This document shows, one piece after another, positions 58,969-64,000 of a stretch of DNA of 64,000 bases (positions are counted from its first letter, which is position 1; every line of letters starts with the position of its first letter). Location of the stretch: the NCBI RefSeq assembly GCF_014701195.1, contig NZ_AP018712.1:514501-578500 (forward strand), read 5' to 3'. Both the position numbers and the translations under genes were made by a program. This stretch comes from Tepiditoga spiralis (lineage in GTDB: Bacteria; Thermotogota; Thermotogae; Petrotogales; Petrotogaceae). A model generated the notes under the pieces. The model searched no databases. It was not told the DNA's origin and saw only the letters and a program-made list of their open reading frames with translations.

Positions 58969-60465
58969 ATGACTATTAGTAAAATTTTGGGATTATTAAA
59001 AAATGAAATAATAAAAAGCTCTATTAATCTCCCAGAAAATTTTGAAATAACATCTATAAAAGATAACTGTGAAAATGTAGAAAAAAACGATGTTTTTGTT
59101 GCAATAAAAGGGGAGATTTTTGATGGACATGATTTTATTCAAACATCTTATAAAAGGGGAGCTGTTTTATTTATAGTTGAAAGTGATAAAAATATTCCTG
59201 AGAAAGCTTCTTACATAAAAGTAAAAAATACAAGAAAGGCTTTATCAGAAATTGCTTTTAATTTCAGTAATATAAATTCTGATAATTTTAAAATTTTTGG
59301 TGTTACTGGAACTAACGGAAAGTCAACAACTGTATCTTTAATTCATCATCTATTAAGAGAATCAAAGAAAACATCTACTTTAATAGGAACTGTTGAAATA
59401 AAAATAAATGATGAAGTAATTGATGAACCATACAATACAACACCTGGTTCTTTAAAATTAGCTTCTATTTTAAAAGAAAGCAAAGAAAAAAATGTTGAAT
59501 TTATTAATATGGAAGTTTCTTCACATTCAATAGAACAAAAAAGAGTTGAAAATATAAAGTTTGATATAATAGCTTATACTAACATAACAAGGGATCATCT
59601 TGATTATCATTCGACATTTGAAGAGTATAAAAATGTAAAACTTTCTTTAGTTAAAAATTTAAAAAAAGATGGAAAAGTTATATTAAATATAGACAATTTA
59701 AAAAAAGAAGAATTAAAGAATGTAGATAAAGATAAAATTATAACTTATGGATTTTCTGAAGATGCTGATTATGTAATAAAAGATGTATCTAAAAGTATTT
59801 ATCAAATGAACTTTAAAATAAAGACACCTGAAGGATCAGAATTATCAATATATTCTTCTATTGTTGGAGATTTCAATGCTTCAAATATTACATTAGCATT
59901 AATTAGTACAAAATTAATGGGATTGAGCTACGAAGAAATAAAACATGGAATAATAACTTTTTCCGGTGTTCCAGGAAGATTTCAATTAGTTCCAAATAGC
60001 AAAAATTTAGGATTTTCTGTTGTAATAGATTTTGCTCATACTCCAGATGCTTTGGAACAAGTTTTAAAAACAGCAAAAGATATAACAACAGGCAGAGTCA
60101 TTATTGTTTTTGGAGCTGGTGGTCATGCTGATGTTGGAAAAAGAAAAATTATGGGTGCAGTTGCGAGTAAATATTCAGATATAACAATATTAACTACAGA
60201 CGATCCAAAAGATGATGATCCAGAAAAGATTATTGAAGATGTAAAAAAAGGAATAGACGTAAACAAAAACTTTATAGTAATACCAAACAGAAAAACAGCT
60301 ATAAATGCCGCAATAAACTTTGCTAATAGAGAAGATATAGTAATAATAGCAGGAAGAGGTCATGAGCTTTTCCAATTATTTGCAAAAGGAAAAAAGGTTA
60401 GATTCAATGATTTTGAAGTAGCTCATGAAATAATTGAAAATCTTAGAAGGAGCATGAAAAAATGA
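58969..60465 (+). CDS. murE: UDP-N-acetylmuramoyl-dipeptide ligase MurE
   Basis: 498 aa Mur ligase adding the third stem residue of peptidoglycan. ATP motif FGVTGTNGKSTTVSLIHHLL; NTTPGSLKL; carbamoyl-Lys and His region MEVSSHSIEQKR; DFAHTPDALEQVL. The specificity loop reads TTDDPKDDDPEKI, not the DNPR of meso-DAP enzymes, so lysine or another diamine is likely; Thermotoga MurE is known to use lysine. GGGGGG precedes the ATG. Starts the wall cluster, divergent from hrcA. Confidence 0.94.
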   Translation: MTISKILGLLKNEIIKSSINLPENFEITSIKDNCENVEKNDVFVAIKGEIFDGHDFIQTSYKRGAVLFIVESDKNIPEKASYIKVKNTRKALSEIAFNFSNINSDNFKIFGVTGTNGKSTTVSLIHHLLRESKKTSTLIGTVEIKINDEVIDEPYNTTPGSLKLASILKESKEKNVEFINMEVSSHSIEQKRVENIKFDIIAYTNITRDHLDYHSTFEEYKNVKLSLVKNLKKDGKVILNIDNLKKEELKNVDKDKIITYGFSEDADYVIKDVSKSIYQMNFKIKTPEGSELSIYSSIVGDFNASNITLALISTKLMGLSYEEIKHGIITFSGVPGRFQLVPNSKNLGFSVVIDFAHTPDALEQVLKTAKDITTGRVIIVFGAGGHADVGKRKIMGAVASKYSDITILTTDDPKDDDPEKIIEDVKKGIDVNKNFIVIPNRKTAINAAINFANREDIVIIAGRGHELFQLFAKGKKVRFNDFEVAHEIIENLRRSMKK

Positions 60466-61706
60466 CTCTTAGTGATCTAAAAAAAGCTAAGTATGTTTTT
60501 AAAATAAATTCAAATGAAATAGAAAAAAATGATGTTTTCGTAGCCTATGGAAAGGGGCACAATTATGTAAACGATGCGTTCAGTAAGGGCGCATCGTTTG
60601 CTGTTATTGATACAGAAGGAAAATATATAGGAAAAACAATAAAATTAAATAATACTACTTTAGATTTTTTAAACGAATCAGCTAAAATTTTAAACTCTAA
60701 AATGACAATAGCAATAACTGGTTCAAATGGCAAAACAACAACTAAAGAATGTTTGTATTATTTGTTGTCTCCTCATATGAAAACTTTTAAAACACCAAAA
60801 AATAAAAATACTGAAATAGGCATTCCATTGTCTATTTTTAACGAATACAACAATGAAGATGTTGCAATATTAGAAATGGGGTTAAGAAAACCAGGAGATT
60901 TAGAGTTACTTTCAAACGTATATAAACCTGATGTTGTGTTCATAACAAACATTGGCTCATCTCATATGGAATTTTTTAAAAATAAAGAAATGCTTTCAAA
61001 AGAAAAGATGAAAATAACTTCTGGTATGGACAGAGGATTACTTATATTGAATGGTGATCAAAACTTAAAAAATATTGCTCCAAAAAACTTAAATATTTTA
61101 ACTTTTGGTAAAAACGAAAACAATGATGGATACTTAAAAGATTTTTTTTATTATAAAAATAATACAAAAGTTTTTTATACACTGTTTGGTAAAGAATTAA
61201 TGTTAACTTTAAATGGAATTTGGACAGAAGGTCATCTTTTAGATCTTTTATCCGCAATTTTATTTACAGTTTTTATAAAAGTACCTTTAGATCCATCTGT
61301 ATTATCTCAAATAAATCTACCAGAAGGCAGATTTAAGCTATATGAACTAAAAAATAAAACAATAATAGATGATTCATACAATGCATCTTATGAATCTTTT
61401 ACAAATGGTTTTAAAACTCTAGAAAGATTAAAAGGAAAAAAAATATTAATAATGGGAGAAGTTTTAGAATCAGGAGACAAAAAAATAAATGAAAAAATAC
61501 TAAAAGAAACAAAAAATACTTTTGATGAAATTTATTTTTTTGATCCACAAAATATCTTTTCATCACTAAAGGTAAAAAAAATAAAATCATTTGAAGAGTT
61601 AAAAAAATTATTGAATGAATTAAAAGGAATAATATATATTAAAGCATCAAATGGAACAGGAATAAACTCTTTTTTAAAAGAGTATTTTAATAATAGGAGG
61701 CAATAA
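60462..61706 (+). CDS. murF: UDP-MurNAc-tripeptide D-Ala-D-Ala ligase MurF
   Basis: 414 aa, somewhat short for MurF (about 450). ATP motif IAITGSNGKTTTKECLYYLL, then KNKNTEIGIPLSIFN, AILEMGLRKPGDLELLS, TNIGSSHMEFF and IDDSYNASYESF. Adds D-Ala-D-Ala to complete the pentapeptide. Overlaps murE by four bases (ATGA) and mraY by one. The N-terminal domain is compact compared with other MurF proteins, accounting for the length. Confidence 0.94.
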   Translation: MTLSDLKKAKYVFKINSNEIEKNDVFVAYGKGHNYVNDAFSKGASFAVIDTEGKYIGKTIKLNNTTLDFLNESAKILNSKMTIAITGSNGKTTTKECLYYLLSPHMKTFKTPKNKNTEIGIPLSIFNEYNNEDVAILEMGLRKPGDLELLSNVYKPDVVFITNIGSSHMEFFKNKEMLSKEKMKITSGMDRGLLILNGDQNLKNIAPKNLNILTFGKNENNDGYLKDFFYYKNNTKVFYTLFGKELMLTLNGIWTEGHLLDLLSAILFTVFIKVPLDPSVLSQINLPEGRFKLYELKNKTIIDDSYNASYESFTNGFKTLERLKGKKILIMGEVLESGDKKINEKILKETKNTFDEIYFFDPQNIFSSLKVKKIKSFEELKKLLNELKGIIYIKASNGTGINSFLKEYFNNRRQ

Positions 61707-62641
61707 TGATATTAATTATCTCTTTAATTTCATTTTTTATTCTTATATATATTTATCGGGTTTATATAAATTTTGCAAAGAAAAAACAACTTGGACAATT
61801 TATAAGAAAAGAAGGTCCAGACCTTCATAACTATAAAGAAGGAACACCAACTGCTGGTGGAATATTTTTTACATTAACTATTTCTATTTTATCTTTAATT
61901 GCATTTTTTATAAATAAAGAATCAATTTATTTAATAGTTTCATTATCTTCAATAATGTACTCTTTAATTGGATTTATAGATGATTTTTTAAGTATTAATA
62001 GAAAAGAATCAACTGGACTAAAATCATTTGAAAAATTACTATTGCAATTAATTGTATCGTCAATATTATTTTTTGTAATAAATTATTTTAATTCACATGA
62101 TTATACAAATATACCATTTTTTAATCTTAAATTAAATTTTGGACTACTCTATCCAATTTGGGTAATTTTATATTTAGCTGGTATGTCAAATGCATCAAAT
62201 TTAACAGATGGACTCGATGGATTATCGGGTGGAATTTTTATAATATCAGCATTTTTTACAATATTAATAACTTCTGCACCAAAAGAATTATTATTTATAT
62301 TAATAATTCCCGTGATTGCTTATTTAATGTTTAATATAAAACCAGCTAAATTATTTATGGGAGATACAGGTTCTCTTGCACTTGGTGGAATTTTAGGAAG
62401 TATAGCAGTTTATTATTCTGCAGAATTTTTTACTATATTTACATGTTTTATATTCTTAACAGAAATGTTTAGCGTTATAATACAAGTAAGTAGCTATAAG
62501 ATAAGAAAAAAAAGAGTATTTTTAATGTCTCCTATTCATCATCATTTTGAATTAAAAAACTGGTCTGAAGAAAGAGTAGTAATGTATTTTTGGATTATAA
62601 ACTTTTTAATGGGCTTAATAGCTATTGGGGGTTTAAAATGA
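61706..62641 (+). CDS. mraY: Phospho-MurNAc-pentapeptide transferase MraY
   Basis: 311 aa integral membrane enzyme making lipid I on undecaprenyl phosphate. Motifs: KEGTPTAGGIFFTL, GFIDDFLSI, SNLTDGLDGLSGG, FMGDTGSLALGG and the PIHHHFE loop. About ten membrane segments. AATAGGAGG precedes the ATG. Its stop overlaps the murD ATG. Confidence 0.95.
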   Translation: MILIISLISFFILIYIYRVYINFAKKKQLGQFIRKEGPDLHNYKEGTPTAGGIFFTLTISILSLIAFFINKESIYLIVSLSSIMYSLIGFIDDFLSINRKESTGLKSFEKLLLQLIVSSILFFVINYFNSHDYTNIPFFNLKLNFGLLYPIWVILYLAGMSNASNLTDGLDGLSGGIFIISAFFTILITSAPKELLFILIIPVIAYLMFNIKPAKLFMGDTGSLALGGILGSIAVYYSAEFFTIFTCFIFLTEMFSVIIQVSSYKIRKKRVFLMSPIHHHFELKNWSEERVVMYFWIINFLMGLIAIGGLK

Positions 62642-63915
62642 ATATTTGTCTTGTAGGTTATGGAAAAAGCAATAAAAGTCTTTTAAAATTCTTAATTGAT
62701 CAAGCACACAATATTACTGTAAGTAATAATTCACCTTTTAATGAAGAAACAAAAAAGTACTTTAAAGAAAATAATGTAATATTTGAAGAAAAACATGGAG
62801 ATTTATTAAAAAATACTCAATTAGCTATAATGAGTCCTGGAGTATCCCCTGAAAGTATTGCTGGAAAAATTGTTCTTGAAAATAACATAAATTATACAAC
62901 TGAAATTGAATATTCATGGTCATTTATAAAAGGACAAAATCCAAATTCAATATTTATAGGAGTTACGGGAACTAATGGCAAAACAACAACAACGACATTA
63001 ATAAATCATATAATACAAGAATCTGATTATTCATCCATGACATGTGGAAATATTGGAAAACCTTTAATTGAATTACCAACTAATTTAAATTTTTATGTTG
63101 TTGAAGTTAGTTCATTTCAAATGTTTTGGTCAAAAAAATTTTTTCCTGAAATATCAATAATATTAAACCTTGCACCTGATCATTTAAATTGGCATAGAAG
63201 TATTGAAGAATATTATAATAGTAAATTAATTATGGCTGAAAGAACTTTAGCATCTGGTGGATTAGTTTTGTTAAATAAAAGTATAAAAACAAATAATTCT
63301 TCTGAAAGAATACTGTTTTTTGATAAAGAATTCATAAAAAATAACATATTAAATTATAAAAATATTTCTATAAAAATAGAAAATGATTTTTTAAATATGG
63401 AAATATACAAAGAAAATACAGTTGCAGCTATCTTAACAACATTAAATTTAAATATACCAAATTCTATAATACAAGAAGCAATTAAAACGTACTCACCAGA
63501 AAAACATAGATTAGAATTTTGTGGAAAAATAAATAATATAAATTTTTATGATGATTCAAAAGCAACAAATGTTCATGCAGCATACAATGCTTACTTGAGT
63601 TTTAGAAATAAAGATTATATTGCTATTTTATCTGGAGAACCTAAAAATGAAGATATGTCACAATTAATAGAAGAACTAAATAAAAATTCAATAGCTGTCT
63701 TTGTTTGTGGAGATATGAAAAAAGAAGTTAAAAAATATAATTACTCAAAAAAATTTTATTTTGAAGAAAATTTAAAAGACATAGTAAAAAAAGCTTTAAA
63801 CTTTAATACTAAAAATGTAGTATTATCTCCAGCTGGAGCAAGTTATGATTTATACAAAAATTATATAGAAAGAGGAAATGATTTCAAAAAATTTATTAAA
63901 GAGTTGAGAGAATAA
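62638..63915 (+). CDS. murD: UDP-N-acetylmuramoyl-L-alanine D-glutamate ligase MurD
   Basis: 425 aa from ATG 62638 (ATGA overlap with mraY, GGGGG upstream); an in-frame ATG at 62590 lies within mraY. Motifs: NICLVGYGKSNKSLL, SPGVSPES, GVTGTNGKTTTTTLINHII, VEVSSFQMFW, NLAPDHLNWHRS, DDSKATNVHAA and LSPAGASYDLYKNYIERG. Adds D-Glu to UDP-MurNAc-L-Ala. The next gene begins in its stop codon. Confidence 0.95.
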   Translation: MNICLVGYGKSNKSLLKFLIDQAHNITVSNNSPFNEETKKYFKENNVIFEEKHGDLLKNTQLAIMSPGVSPESIAGKIVLENNINYTTEIEYSWSFIKGQNPNSIFIGVTGTNGKTTTTTLINHIIQESDYSSMTCGNIGKPLIELPTNLNFYVVEVSSFQMFWSKKFFPEISIILNLAPDHLNWHRSIEEYYNSKLIMAERTLASGGLVLLNKSIKTNNSSERILFFDKEFIKNNILNYKNISIKIENDFLNMEIYKENTVAAILTTLNLNIPNSIIQEAIKTYSPEKHRLEFCGKINNINFYDDSKATNVHAAYNAYLSFRNKDYIAILSGEPKNEDMSQLIEELNKNSIAVFVCGDMKKEVKKYNYSKKFYFEENLKDIVKKALNFNTKNVVLSPAGASYDLYKNYIERGNDFKKFIKELRE

Positions 63916-64000
63916 TGGAAAAACAAATAAAAAAAAATATACTACTTTATTTAATTGTTTTAGGAATAACCCTAATATTTGGAATTTTTTTTGTATATAG
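63915..64000 (+). CDS. 5' end of a membrane protein gene, probably FtsW (truncated by window end)
   Basis: ATG 63915 overlaps the murD TAA by one base. 28 codons are visible: a basic start MEKQIKKN then a membrane segment ILLYLIVLGITLIFGIFFVY. In the usual order of this cell-wall cluster, ftsW follows murD, and a short basic tail before TM1 fits FtsW. Too little is visible to be sure. Confidence 0.6.
   Translation, partial: MEKQIKKNILLYLIVLGITLIFGIFFVY

Overview
The window is very AT-rich chromosomal DNA with dense operons on both strands, strong Shine-Dalgarno sequences and frequent GTG/TTG starts. The gene set points to a low-GC member of the Thermotogota, probably near Oceanotoga, Geotoga or Marinitoga in the Petrotogaceae. 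It includes a TM1821-type Ogg glycosylase, CheX, several HD-GYP proteins, an archaeal-like proline dehydrogenase complex, hrcA-grpE-dnaJ, and AAA-ATPase/PD-(D/E)XK paralogs. This placement is inferred from gene content; no rRNA gene is present to settle it.

Layout. 0-3.7 kb: end of a surface-polysaccharide locus with WbpE-, WbpA- and WbpB-like enzymes that make a UDP-diacetamido-uronic acid sugar. 3.8-13.4 kb: an AAA-ATPase/nuclease, FabG, CheX, a methyltransferase, phosphate transport (pit plus DUF47), two dTDP-rhamnose genes, an MFS transporter and a cysteine desulfidase-like protein. 13.4-20.6 kb: a cyclic-di-GMP and envelope block with an HD-GYP sensor, a PAS/degenerate-GGDEF protein, two tandem exported proteins (one CsgG-like) ending in possible beta-barrels, and a small secreted protein. 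20.6-26.9 kb: housekeeping genes (yraN, gatC, yfcE, ogg, fmdB), tRNA-Lys(CTT) and the infC-rpmI-rplT operon behind an attenuator-like leader. 26.9-30.5 kb: a second HD-GYP protein and a chemotaxis receptor. 30.8-35.7 kb: a five-gene operon oxidising proline to glutamate.

36.2-41.2 kb (minus strand) holds the most novel candidate: a peptide-maturation cluster. A 35-residue Cys-containing peptide gene, too short for ordinary ORF calling, precedes a radical SAM/SPASM maturase and two half-size ABC exporters. Its only clear promoter has an 18-base A/T homopolymer as the spacer between -35 and -10, which suggests phase-variable expression.

41.5-48.8 kb is a recombination-scarred zone. It has three mosaic AAA-ATPase/PD-(D/E)XK paralogs, a near-identical 366-bp copy of part of an exporter gene fused to an IS256-type transposase tail, three 32-bp tandem repeats of high GC, two broken copies of the cysS 3' end, a short dispersed element in four copies, and a GC-rich hairpin element. 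A 5' stub of another paralog lies at 36.1 kb, so the peptide cluster sits between related sequences.

48.8-58.9 kb (minus strand) looks like one ten-gene operon, hrcA-grpE-dnaJ-yitT-corC/hlyC-cdd-rsbU-nudix-gltX-cysS, headed by a CIRCE operator. 59-64 kb starts the cell-wall cluster murE-murF-mraY-murD and a further gene, probably ftsW, cut by the window end.
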